A DNA stretch of 12,211 nucleotides from assembly GCA_001598975.1 (NCBI GenBank), contig BBXU01001187.1, positions 1 through 12,211 of the forward strand. Reading direction: 5' to 3'. The notes beneath the pieces are model-generated. The model saw nothing but the letters and a program-made list of their open reading frames with translations. It was not told where the DNA came from and did not search any database. The position numbers were made by a program, and so were the translations under genes. Below, piece after piece: positions 1 through 9,800 of this stretch. Each line of letters begins with the position of its first letter. The stretch's first letter is position 1. The DNA is from Parachlorella kessleri. Lineage: Eukaryota; Chlorophyta; Trebouxiophyceae; Chlorellales; Chlorellaceae.

Positions 1-41
1 CCCCACACACACACCACACCACACACACACCTACACACACC
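1..41. repeat. (CA)n-rich microsatellite at the window edge
   Basis: The first 41 bases are almost entirely C and A, mostly CA dinucleotides broken by a few extra C or T bases. It lies beyond the stop codon of the minus-strand DUF707 gene, where it would read as a TG-rich tract in the 3' UTR or in downstream intergenic DNA. No TTACA (TGTAA on the minus strand) occurs in plus-strand bases 1-251. The poly(A) site of that gene therefore either lies outside the window or uses a variant signal. Confidence 0.8.
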
Positions 42-251
42 AGCTCAGACCTCTGAATAGCATAGCCTTCGCGGGAGCTTTGAACTCTCCCCTTTGAACC
101 TGGGACGAGCTGAGGGACTCCCCTGAGCGCCACTCCCCAGCAGCTGCCCCGCAATTCCTGCCGCAGCAGCAGAGCAGTCGGTGGCCCCCAAGGCAGTCTG
201 AAAGGCCCCTCCTCACCCTCCCTATAACGCAGCACTACATCCACAGAGCCG

Positions 252-3200
252 CTAATACCCCTGCAGGCCATCGCCTGCACAGCGGCACGCCAGCCCGCAC
301 TTGCCTTCAAACAGAGCATTCTGCTCTTCCCAGGGCGTCTGGGGCCCACCCAGCGCTCGGTAAGCCGAGTCTTTCCGGGCACACTCGGCTGTACCCTGCC
401 CATGCTGGAAGTGGCCCCCGCCCATGCAGCCAGGAGGGTGCACCTGAAGCAGACACATGCAACAGGAGTGGACCGACAGGAGGGTGCACCTGAAGACGGC
501 ATATGCGACGGGGGTGGACCGACGGGAGGGCGCACTTGAAGCAGGAAGTTGCAACGGGGGATGGACCGACAGGAAAGTCGCTGAGAGTTGTGCTTGACAG
601 CTGTCAAGCCAGAACTCCCTTAGCTACGACTGTTACTGGCATTTGTGAGGTCTCCTTCCCAAAGCCACTGGCCTGCAGTGCCCAGGCACTCTGCCCAAGC
701 TCCGCACCCCAGCCTTGACGACAGTATATGGCCGAGCCAGGTGCCCAGCCGGTGACATGAGGCCAGCAGCCCACAATTCAGCACACAGGGTGATGGACCC
801 CCCAAGTACAGCGCCGGGGTCATGGCTGCCGGGAGGAATACAGCAAGATTCCGCAAAGGATCCTCCAGCAGGCTTACCATGCAGACCGCATCCACGATTG
901 CCACCTGGCTCCTCGGGTACCACAGCAGGGCAGGCAGCAGCCAGTCCACGCCAAAGCCTGCACTGCTCAGTAAGGCAAACACGTAAATAAATTTGCCCGG
1001 GCCTCTGCTCAGTGAGACACTTCTATCGGTGAGAACACACAGCTTTAGAGTTACACACCCCGGCATGACGGGTTTTGCAGTGTGGTTGGCAAGCAATGCC
1101 GGCACGGTGGGTAGGTGCTACAGAGAGGTGGCGAAGGAGGAGAGGGGGAGAGCAGAGCAGAGGTGCAGTTGACCCCTTTAAGGCAGGCTGCCGTAGCTCA
1201 TGTTAGCATGGGCAGGTGATGCTTCAGACACCAAGGCAGGCAGAGCCTGGGGACGGCCAGCGGGCTGTCTTACCTGTGTGGCTGGCGTTGATGACGTGGC
1301 GATAGACAGAGTGGAAAAAGTCCTGCATGGGCATGGAACTTTGAAAACGTAGGTGCTCTGCACGAATTGTGATGAACAGGCCTAAAGGAGGCAGGTACCC
1401 TTACTATACCTCAGTGTGGATGACCCATTAAACGTTCAGCCACCCGCACACCTCCCCCACATTTTCCCAAACGCTTTCCCAAGTAAACCGAGCTGGCCCG
1501 TCGCCGAACTCGCTACGCAAGGTGCATGAGCCGAGGACGACTCATCCACGACTCACCATGCGCATGGCGGGCCCCATGATCTCCACCAGCGTGTGGTACC
1601 GCAGGAGGAACTTGGAAATTACTCGGAAACTACTCATCCCAAACGACTCACCCATGACTCACCATGCGCATGGCTGGCCCCATGATCTCCACCAGCGTGT
1701 GGTACCGCAGCAGGTTGCCGGCCTGTTGGTGGGCCGCCTCCATGTTGCTGGCCGAAGGGACCTCCTGGGTACCTTGGCACACCGAAGGCTGGGCCAGTAG
1801 GAGGTCGTACTGCATGGCACACAGGAGAGCGTACAGCAGGGTAGCACGTCAGGCTGCTGCCTCACCGCTGCTGCCGGGAGGTCCCTTGCCAACCCACACA
1901 CACCAAGGGATACCCTTTGTGGTACATGGCACCAGGGGATCAAGTCAGGTTGGAATCCCAGGCCTGGCTATCAAGAGGCCACCTGCACTGTTGCATGGGG
2001 AGGCACCTGCTACTGAACAATAGGGCTCTCCATGGTAGAGTAGTATGTGCTGCTACTTTGATATTGCCGTGGCAACGTATCTTACGCCCTGAAACCCAGT
2101 AAGGGCCACTACTGTCCAAGACACCAGCCCCTTTGCCGCACAACCGCCATTCGCCACATGCGACTCACCATGTACGGGTCTGATTGCAACTTCATGCATT
2201 CCAGCCAGCCAGGTGTGCATCACCTGCTTCATGATGGCAAAGAAGCTGTTGAGGGAGCGCGTGTCCATGATGAGGTCATCGTCCGCCAGCCACACATACT
2301 CGTACCCCCCCTCCGCCACGACCCCCTCCCAGAACTCAGCGTGGGCCAGGCCGTGGACTATCCGGAAGGGCTTGCCCGTCAGCCGGGCGGTGTGGAGGCA
2401 GTGGGGGCAGGTGAAGCTGGCTTCGCTACCGTAGTAGCCAGCTATCACATCGAAAGTGGCGGCCTCCGGCTGTGAGAGCCACCTGTAAGGGGGGTATAGA
2501 AATTACAGAGGGGGAAGGAAGCTAAGAGTGTGGCAACTACAACACTGGGGAGACTGCGGAGAAGGACGGCTTTACAGTGTCTGCAATGAGATGCGCAGCA
2601 GAAGGCGAGGGGAACAGGTGGGGCTGAGGCTGTGTGTTGATGCTGGTAGCTGGCACTCAGGGCACCTGTCACTTGGGTGACGCTGGTAGTGCTGTGCAGG
2701 CAAGCTTACCAGCTTGCGCCGTATGGCAAGCTGCTGCCTGGGTACCAGCCCAGAAGCAAAAAGGTGAGATGAGCAGCTGGACGGATGGTCGGACCATAGA
2801 GAACTTCAGTGATACTCACTTGTTCACCCCCAATGGGTCCCAGCTGTCTCCCACTGGCACGATGACCAGGTTGGTCTTCTGCACGTGCTGGCCTGCTGCT
2901 GGGGGCGCCTCGCAGCCCGGCACTGGTTGGGCTGCCAGTAGCCTGGGAGGACAGCCCATCTCCGGCACTGACAAGGTTGTGGTGCCCTCATCTTGCTCCC
3001 TAAGGAGTAGCCTGGCATAATGAGCTTCAAGCCACTTGACTGCGTCTGGATGGTTGGGAACCCTCAGGCCGGTTAGCCGCAGGCGCTGCTGCACGGGTAC
3101 GGTGCTAAGCACGCCCCAAGATGTGTCCGTGGTGCTGACGTCGGTCTCCGTGGCGCTGGCTGCAGGGTAACAGGGTCACTGGCAACTTGCACCAAAGGGA

Positions 3201-3321
3201 GCGGCAGATACAGAGTCCAAAGGTCTTTGATAATACCTGTGAAGTAGGCATGCACGTTGAAGAGCAGCACGAGGAGCTTCAGGAGCAGGCTGGCACGGGA
3301 TGGGAGCTGGTAGGGGAGCAT
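252..3321 (-). CDS. DUF707 (PF05212) type II membrane protein, 7 exons, 383 aa
   Basis: Exons in order on the minus strand are 3321-3237, 3159-2820, 2482-2224, 1809-1663, 1322-1274, 957-878 and 443-252. They sum to 1152 nt (383 codons plus TAG), all introns are GT..AG, and every exon phase matches. Residues 1-9 are short and cytosolic-looking, and about 10-27 form a Leu-rich membrane anchor. Residues 29-120 are a low-conservation stem. From about 125 the DUF707 domain begins: NLVIVPVGDS (start), FDVIAGYYG (152-160), YEYVWLADDDL (202-212, acidic DDD at 209-211), YDLLLAQPSV (exon 4), RYHTLVEIMGP (exon 4), GFGVDWLLP (294-302), VAIVDAVCMVHPPG (spanning exons 6/7) and PWEEQNALF near the C-terminus. 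Family knowledge: DUF707 is widespread in plants, algae and bacteria and its activity is not established. Plant copies often carry the inherited name 'lysine ketoglutarate reductase trans-splicing related', which is probably a misnomer. Inference: the anchor, stem and DDD motif suggest a Golgi/ER luminal, glycosyltransferase-like protein. ATG 3321 is the first in-frame ATG after an upstream stop, but a further upstream exon cannot be excluded. The 49-nt exon 5 is the least certain piece. It was chosen because only this acceptor keeps the phases and restores the family motif. Confidence 0.85.
432..570 (-). repeat. 46-bp tandem repeat (3 copies) spanning the last splice acceptor
   Basis: Three head-to-tail units lie at 432-477 (46 bp), 478-523 (46 bp) and 524-570 (47 bp), with a short fourth start at 571. 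Read on the minus strand, each unit runs from GTCGGTCCA through a pyrimidine-rich stretch to a CAG-like acceptor and then GTGCACCCTCC. The unit therefore holds the 3' end of intron 6 plus the first bases of exon 7 of the DUF707 gene. Copy 1 (CAG at 444-446) continues into the family-like tail. Copy 2 (CAG at 490-492) is an intact acceptor but would shift the frame, because 46 is not a multiple of three. Copy 3 has CAAG and TGCGCC in place of CAG and GTGCAC and looks degraded. Confidence 0.9.
1536..1710 (-). repeat. Direct repeat copying the 3' end and donor of DUF707 exon 4
   Basis: Bases 1550-1604 match 1656-1710 with a single difference (1569/1675). Weaker similarity extends to about 1536 and 1642. 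The 106-bp offset copy contains the last ~48 coding bases of exon 4, encoding RYHTLVEIMGPAMRM, followed by the same GTGAGTC donor. The outer copy lies inside intron 4, downstream of the real donor. It has no full upstream part of exon 4 and no AQPSV segment, so I read it as an exon fragment rather than a second exon. An AG (minus strand, just before TTCCTCCTGCGG) precedes it and could in principle act as an acceptor. Confidence 0.85.
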
Positions 3322-3798
3322 TGGGACTCGGTACTCCTTAGCCAAGCAACAACACGATTGAATTCATGCCGATTGAGGCCCGGGGCCTGGGCAACTATGC
3401 CCTACGGAACCCACGTGTTTCAAGCGTCAAGAAGCATGCCTGACAGGCGCGCCTGGCCGCCCCCACAGCCGCCAGTACGTTCAAGGCAGGGTTGAACCCC
3501 AAGGATAATTCAAACGTGGTATTTGTGGTACTGCCTTCATTTAGCATGCAAATTTATTCATAAGCAGCCTTACCACGCAAAGTAATCATGGACTCTTGCA
3601 CTCCTGCGGCCCGTCCCTCACGTAGGGTGCACACTAAACTTCAAAGCTGGCAAATCCCGGGCTGAAACGAACATATCTGGGTCCAAGCACGCGAGATCGT
3701 CGCACTCAGGTAACTGTAGTCATCAGTAGTCTTCGACAGGGTGTTTCCTAGCCTGAGGCCCGTAGTGTTATCTGCAGTAGGTCGTCGCAACGGGCGAA
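3322..3798. promoter_or_regulatory. Divergent intergenic region, candidate bidirectional promoter
   Basis: These 477 bases separate the divergent start codons of the DUF707 gene (minus) and the coiled-coil gene (plus), so they must hold both 5' UTRs and both core promoters if the gene starts are right. The stretch about 3509-3568 is clearly more AT-rich than the surroundings and contains an AAATTTATTCATAA run near 3550, the only TATA-like sequence I see. No coding region is supported here: the open frames lack codon structure and recognisable motifs. Confidence 0.4.
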
Positions 3799-5897
3799 AT
3801 GAGGCTGCTTGCTTGTTTCACAGGTAGGTGTAAAGCGCCCCACTGTTCGTGGGCCGGTACTGGGTCACTCAGTTCCAGGTCTGTAGGCATTGGGACGCTG
3901 GGAGAACTGGCTGCCAAATTAAACCGTACAGGAGGCAGCGCTCCACAACTGACCAAAACAGCTGCCAGCCCTGTTCGGCACACTGAAGGCACTTCTGCCC
4001 CTATCGATGGCCTGAACAGAGTGGGACGGCCATCTGTGAGTCCCAGCAGCTGCCAGTCAGAAGCTCGAGCCAGGCTGGAGCAGCAGCTCAGCTTCACAGA
4101 GGCTGCCCTTGGGCGGTACCTCTGCCGTGCGGCTTTTTCGAGTGCTCTACTCAGGTTGGAGATGGAGGCCGTGGCATCGCTGGCAAGGAGGGGCTCCAGC
4201 ACATCCTATGGTGATGAGAGTAGCAACGCTTTTGCTGAGAGAGCTGCGTGGCAGCAGAGGGATGCCGTCGCGACTACGGCCCTGGAAGAGCGAGCACAAC
4301 TTCATGCAGCTGTTACAGCCGCACACCAGCTACTGGGTGATACCTTGGCAAACGCCGCTGCACGAGTTTCAGAGCGTCGGGCGCAGCTTGGCCACCTGCG
4401 GCTTCAATCAGACCGGTCGGCCGTGCAATCCGCAGCCTTTGGGGCGCCAAGAGATGCTGCATCAAGGCAATGCACAGCTGACCTGCAGGGCGGAGGCGGG
4501 GTGCTTGTAAGAGCCAACAATCCGCTCTACAACAGCAGCAGGACCAGCAGCAGCTTCAGCAGCACTTCTGGCACCATGGAAAGCCAAAGAGATGCAGGTG
4601 GGCTGATGCCTCCCAAGGAGCTGCTAAATGTGGCCCCCGAAACTAGCATCCTTGCGGCTGAGGTCGCAGTGCAGCCTGTCGTACAACCATCAGAAGGCGC
4701 TTCTGCTGATGGTTTCAGTGGCGCCCGTGCCCAACCACACGACCAGGTCAGGGTCTTAACATTTATCACATCTTGCTTGCTAGGGTGCCTGGACTTCATC
4801 AGCCTTTCATTGACAGCTTGGCAACCTCCGCAGCAGAAATGGGAAGTCCACTGTTAAGCCGGCATGTATTCAAAACCTGTGGTATGGCCTTTTCCACCAC
4901 AGGCAAAGCAACAAGATGGCGCAGCCAACAATGGTTCAAGGAGTGCACAAGGCAGCCTAAGTGCATTGCGGCAGAGGCTGGCAGCAGCCAAAGGGCGGGT
5001 GGAGCTGCAACACAGCCACGGTGGTGCATCATTGGCGAGCTTTGATGGACTCGAAATTCCAAACAAAGAGCACAGCCTCTCCGGTGTGAGGCACCTCAGT
5101 GAGCAGGACAGCCTCTGGGAGGGTCCTGACAGTGAGGCTGGGGAACGCCAAGATGGGGAGGACAGCGGCAATATCCCCAAGCTGCCTCATGGGAGGCCTG
5201 AAAGCATGGACGCCCTTGCGTGGGATGTTACCCGTTTGCAGGAACATGTGGAGCGCTTGCAACAAGAAAATGAGCAGGCGCGGCTGGTGGCATCGCGCTT
5301 GCAGGGTCCTGTACCCGATCTGTGTGTTGCTGCTGGTGATGCTGCCACTGTGCGTCAGGGTCTTGCTGTGTGTGCTATGCGTGGGTTGATCAGATTGGCA
5401 ACAGCTTTAGCCTATATATGCAGCCAAGCTTCAAAAGCCTTTTACCTGAGAGCAGGTGGTGGCCTTGGCAGAGGAGCAAATGCAGCGTGCCCATCAGGCA
5501 CAGCAGCAGGAGGCACAGGCGCAACAGGAGCTAGCAGCAGCGCGGCAGCAAATTCAACTCATGGCCGCGCAAGTCGCCACCTTGGAGGAGTCACTGTTCG
5601 AATCCCGCAGGTTGGTAGCATTACCCCTAAATTGCAGCTAGCAGTGGTAATGTTGGATATTGCAAGCAGCGCGAACAGAGGAGGGGTAGGGGTTGAACTG
5701 TGGAGATGGGGCTGGATGCACTTATGCTCTTGGGCTTGCCTGAGTTCTGATCTAGTGGGTCTCTCCCTGAGAAACAAGCCAAGGCACGGAAACAGCAAAT
5801 GGGAGGTGGAACTGTATTAGGGCTCATGGTCCCTTTGGGCGGGGCACCCCACAGGTGGCGTTTGCAGCGATGGGTAGGGCAGCTGCAACATATCTGA
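3799..5897 (+). CDS. Unrecognised coiled-coil, Gln/Ala-rich protein, ~4 exons, ~530 aa
   Basis: Proposed exons are 3799-4746, 4903-5349, 5456-5610 and 5855-5897, giving 530 codons plus TGA. Exon 1 is a long open frame of 316 codons ending at CAG|GTCAGG. The TTCCACCACAG acceptor before 4903 keeps the phase. Exon 3 begins after GAGCAG at 5455 and ends at CGCAG|GTTGGT. The last exon follows CCCCACAG and encodes 13 residues. Predicted helical, heptad-like segments lie at about 85-131, 143-211, 334-352, 419-445 and 466-516. The final one is a strong Gln/Ala/Glu coiled coil (EEQMQRAHQAQQQEAQ and on). Ser/Gly-rich linkers occupy about 240-270. I see no membrane segment, enzyme motif or known domain, so a scaffold or cytoskeletal role is only a guess. 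The donor of exon 2 is uncertain: GTGCGT at 5350 is the best match, but sites nearer 5288 would give a continuous coil. A GTAGGT right after MRLLACFTG could also be a donor, so the N-terminus is tentative. Confidence 0.55.
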
Positions 5898-6896
5898 GCT
5901 ACTTGTGGGCATAAATGCATTACTGCAAAGGTTGGATGACCCTCATCGCGCCAAAAAAAAATCGACGTTGGCCTTGTGACGCATCACAGGTTGCTGGGCC
6001 TGCCATCCGCAAGTTCGGAGGTACCTCCTTCCCAAGATTTTGGGCCTCAAGGCCGCCTGGCACGGCTGCCCTCTCTGCTATCAGATAGATAACCCCCCAG
6101 TGTGCTGGGTGGGCCGCTAGGAGTAGTTTAATAGCACATGGCATAGCACCGGTTGCTGCTGGCTAGCGGTACTACGTGGCAGATGCACTGCAGAGGTCGT
6201 TTCAACCAACCTATTCTGCAGCAAGCCAGGCACCCTGCATAGCCAGCGACAGCTGCAGCTCATCAGTCACTAGTGCACAGCGCAGACACCTGTAGGGTAG
6301 CCTTTGCAGCCCTTCCCTGCTTAGTGCGTTTCAGGTGCTTCTCATTCTCCTGTGGTGGGTCTTGAGTTGAAAGCAGCTGTTGCGCGTCCAAGTACAGCAC
6401 CAACAGATTGCCCATAGCGAAACACAACCGATCACCCGTCGTTGAGCGTTCCAAAACAGTGAAGACTTATTATTGTCCTTCGCCTGCAGTCACCATGCTG
6501 TCACTTTCAAACGTGCCTTATACGGCGCACCCAGCCGCGACCGGTGGTCTCGCCCTCCTGCTCTTCAACGCCGCTGGTGGGAGTTCTGTGGCGACTGGCA
6601 ATCGCCTCGCACCGCGGTGCACCGGTCAAGCCACTTTAGAAGGCCTTGATCACCCTCAAGGCTTTAGGGCTTTGCATGGAGAACTAGGAATTCCCTACCC
6701 TTTTACAGGATGTGACCAGGGAAGGAGACTTTGGACGCAGTGCTGGCCCCCTGCGACTTTGGTTTTGATTTTTAGCGATTCCTGTGGTGTGGATTGACCG
6801 GCTGGGGCAGTGGTGCCAGGCGCGGTCGAACGGACAGCCTTTCACGCTTAACAACATCTTTGTGGCTATCTGACCTATTTGTGCCGGCAGGCCGAA
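5898..6896 (+). other. Intergenic region and probable 5' leader of the RBP47-like gene
   Basis: About 1 kb without a supported gene. It holds a run of nine A at 5953-5961 and an open frame at 6408-6797 whose translation shows no motif or sensible composition. No TGTAA was found after the coiled-coil gene's stop. The nearest variant is TGTAG at about 6291. Just before the RBP47-like ATG, GCCGGCAG ends at 6890 and could be the acceptor of a 5' UTR intron. The ATG at 6897 has G at -3 and G at +4, a good start context. Confidence 0.5.
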
Positions 6897-9800
6897 ATGG
6901 CGGACCAGCCGATGAACACGGAGCAGACCCAGCGTAGCTTATGGCTGGGCGACCTGGCTCCGTGGATGGACGAGGCCTTCCTATTCAATCTGTTCGTGGG
7001 CACGGGTCAACTGGTATCAGTCAAGCTGATAAGGTCAGTGATCAGTGGAGTTGTTGGCGCTCGGGAGTGTGCCTCGCTGCATCCCCAGGATCACACAAAG
7101 CCGTCCATGCCAGCCCTTGAGTCGTACCCCTTAGTTATCTTTGTACGAGAGAGCATTAAGGGATCCCCAGGCCAGAGGGTTACAGCCTGCAGTCAGCCTG
7201 CTTTGGACACGCCAGGTTCTCTCGCCTGCCGTGCGCCGTAGTGCCGGTATTACTTGCACTAGCTATGGCCTGTTTATGGACTAGTGAAGGCGGGGCACAC
7301 AGAGCCCATATGCACAACTGTGGATGGGAATCATAGTAGCAGGGTGCAGCCGTTCTTGGGCTTGCCCTTGGACGCACAAAAACAGCACCTGCCCTGCTGC
7401 ACGCTGAGGAGCCTGAGTTCCTTTGAGATGCATGTTGCTGTGGATGGCGTCCTTGAGAAGTAAAGCCTTGGCTTGTTGCAGCACTCTAATCTGGCCCTCC
7501 GTGTTAAATCTCTGGTGCAGAAACCGTGCCACTGGCGCCTCAGAGGGATATAGTTTTCTTGAGTTCCGCACGCACGAGGCGGCAGACACTATCTTGAAGA
7601 CATACAATGGGCAGACCATTCCTGGCACAGATCAAGTGTTCAGGCTTAACTGGGCTGCCTATGGCGTGGGAAAGACTGCACCGGCGGGAGAGGGTGAGTG
7701 AGAGCTAGTGCGGCGCCCCTGAAGATTGAGGGGCCTCTTCTGGTGCAGGGCTGTGACTTGAAATAAACAGCCATGTGTTGGCAGAAGCGGGAATGTGTAC
7801 TGGCGGCTTGGTGGCGTCTGCTAATTGAACCCTAGGAAGACCTGATGCCAGGTGGAAAGTATGCTTTGTCTTTGCTCTGGGGCAATATTAGTGACTGACA
7901 TTTCTGGCCTGGTGTGGCAGAGCCGAGGTGCTGTGGTGTCGGTCGGGAAGCCTATCAACAATTTCTCAGTGTCTTTCTCCCCCTTGCAGACTTCTCCCTG
8001 TTTGTGGGCGACCTTGCACCAGATGTGACGGATATCATATTGCAGGAGTACTTCCGCCAATTCTACCCCTCAGTGCGCAGTGCCAAGGTGGGGCTGCTGG
8101 GATCTGAATTGAACCAGCAGGGTGCTGGGCAGCTGGATTGGCGTGCGTACTGTTTTTTTAAATAGTATGTGAGCTATTCACAGGACGGGTTAGGGTTGTG
8201 GGAGCACAGCAACGATCGCGTTGAGCTGGTTTGGCCGGGGTGTCTTAAGAAGGCCTCTGCAGCACTCCGGCAACTTATCCTGGTATCCACGCGGTGCCAT
8301 AGTGTGTTTGTGACTGAGAGCAGGTCTCCACCTCATGCTGGCTCTCCTGGCTCGAGGGAACTGACTGGCTGGCGCATGCTGGGTTATCATGTTGTGGCAG
8401 GTCATCACGGATGCGGGCTCAGGGCGCTCCAAGGGCTACGGCTTTGTGCGGTTTGCGAGCGAGCCGGAGCGTGACAAGGCCCTCACGGAGATGAACGGCC
8501 ACTTCCTGTCCAACCGCCCCATCCGCGTGAGCCTGGCCACTGCCAAGAAGAACGCCAACGCGACCACGGCCTCGGCGGTGCAGGCGCCCCACCCCTCAGA
8601 CTTTGACCCCACCAACACCACGCTGTTCATTGGCGGGCTGAGCCCGTCGGTGTCAGAGGAGGCGCTCCGCGCGGTGTTTGCGCGCTTTGGCGACATCATC
8701 TACGTTAAGATCCCGCAGGGCAAGGGCTGCGGCTTTGTGCAATTTGTGCTGCGTACCGCCGCGGAGCAGGCCATGAGCGCCATGAATGGCCAGGTGCGGG
8801 CCAGGCCGCAACCGAGCGTGGGCTTGTGTGTTGGAGGGCTGGTTACAGGTTGGCCTGTGTTTTCTTGGACAGCCAACCAGCAAATGGCGATGGGTTTTTG
8901 TGGCGCTTTTTCTGTGCTGGGCACAGTTGAAGGTTGTACTGAAGTGAAGTAGCCTTATCTGTGAGTCAAAACTCATGAGCCTCAGGTCCAACCACAACAG
9001 TTGTCTCTGGCATGTGCAGGTTCTTGGCAACAGCGCTCTGCGGATAAGCTGGGGCCGCAGCAGCAGCCGCGCCGCGCACCAAGCGGCGCAGCAGGTCGGC
9101 CCCGCCGGCGGCTTTGGCGGCGGGTTACCGGCTGGGCCCTACCCCCAGGGATTCGACTCTGCGGCTGCAGCGGCTATGGCAGGTTACCATCAGCAGCTAG
9201 GAGCCGTGGCGATGCCCATGGCGGCCTACGGCCCAGCGGCCTTTGCCGGTGCGGGCGCATCGCAGCAGGACTTGTGGGTGAGCCCTGCTGGGCCCGTTGG
9301 GGTTGCATAGGAGGAGCGCCGTGGGGCGCCGCCGTATGTGCTTAGGCAGGAATGTATTTGGTTGCACAAGGGCAATTGCACTGTGGGTAAGGCTGAGGAT
9401 GCGACAGGAGTTGTGGGAGAGCGGTTTGGTCCATGGCTTTGTGCTGGGGCTGTGGTCGTATTTTAGTCTGAGAGGCTTGAGGGGGGGCAAGCCAGAGTGG
9501 ACGCAGCCCGTGGACGAGGCTGCTGGTTTTGATGGGTAGCGAGCTTGGGGAGAGGTGGAGCAATGTGGAGGTGGGCTTGTGCGGATGTAAAACCTCCTTT
9601 CAAGAAGGGGATCAGGTGCACGTATAGTGGCCTCGTTCGATTACCATACATGGGGGTCTGCTGAACCCACAAGCTACCAGGAGGCTTAGTCTAACGCCCA
9701 GCCTGCTTGCTCTCTTGTTGCTTCCTGCTGGTGCAGGCCTATCAAACGGCAGCTAGCCTGACCATCCCGCCAGCAGCTAATGGCGCAGCCCCAGGCAGCT

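Noticed and set aside
620..877. Open minus-strand frame after exon 6, or a short last exon ending in TGA at 601-610.
   Set aside because: It follows a good GTAAGC donor and lacks family motifs. The exon at 443-252 supplies VHPPG and PWEEQNALF instead.
1274..1357. Longer form of DUF707 exon 5 using the acceptor at 1358-1360.
   Set aside because: It stays open but reads a different frame (STYVFKVPC..), ends in the wrong phase and loses the GFGVDWLLP join.
2053..2223. Extension of DUF707 exon 3 past CAG|GTGATG to a GTGAGT donor at 2168.
   Set aside because: That donor leaves phase 1, which does not fit the phase-0 start of exon 4. The added residues also interrupt the conserved FFAIMKQ-YDLLLAQPSV join.
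5594..5610. GTTCGAATCCCGC looks like a tRNA T-loop.
   Set aside because: The flanking bases do not form the T stem and no acceptor, D or anticodon arm can be placed. It lies inside the coiled-coil exon.
5456..5820. Reading 5456-5820 in the long open frame (Gly/Ala-rich) as coding.
   Set aside because: The +1 alternative frame from the same acceptor gives a clear heptad coiled coil and a proper donor. The Gly/Ala text is its frame shadow running into the intron.
6408..6797. 129-codon plus-strand open frame upstream of the RBP47-like gene.
   Set aside because: No motif, no coding-like composition and no splice partner. It is probably 5' leader or intergenic sequence.
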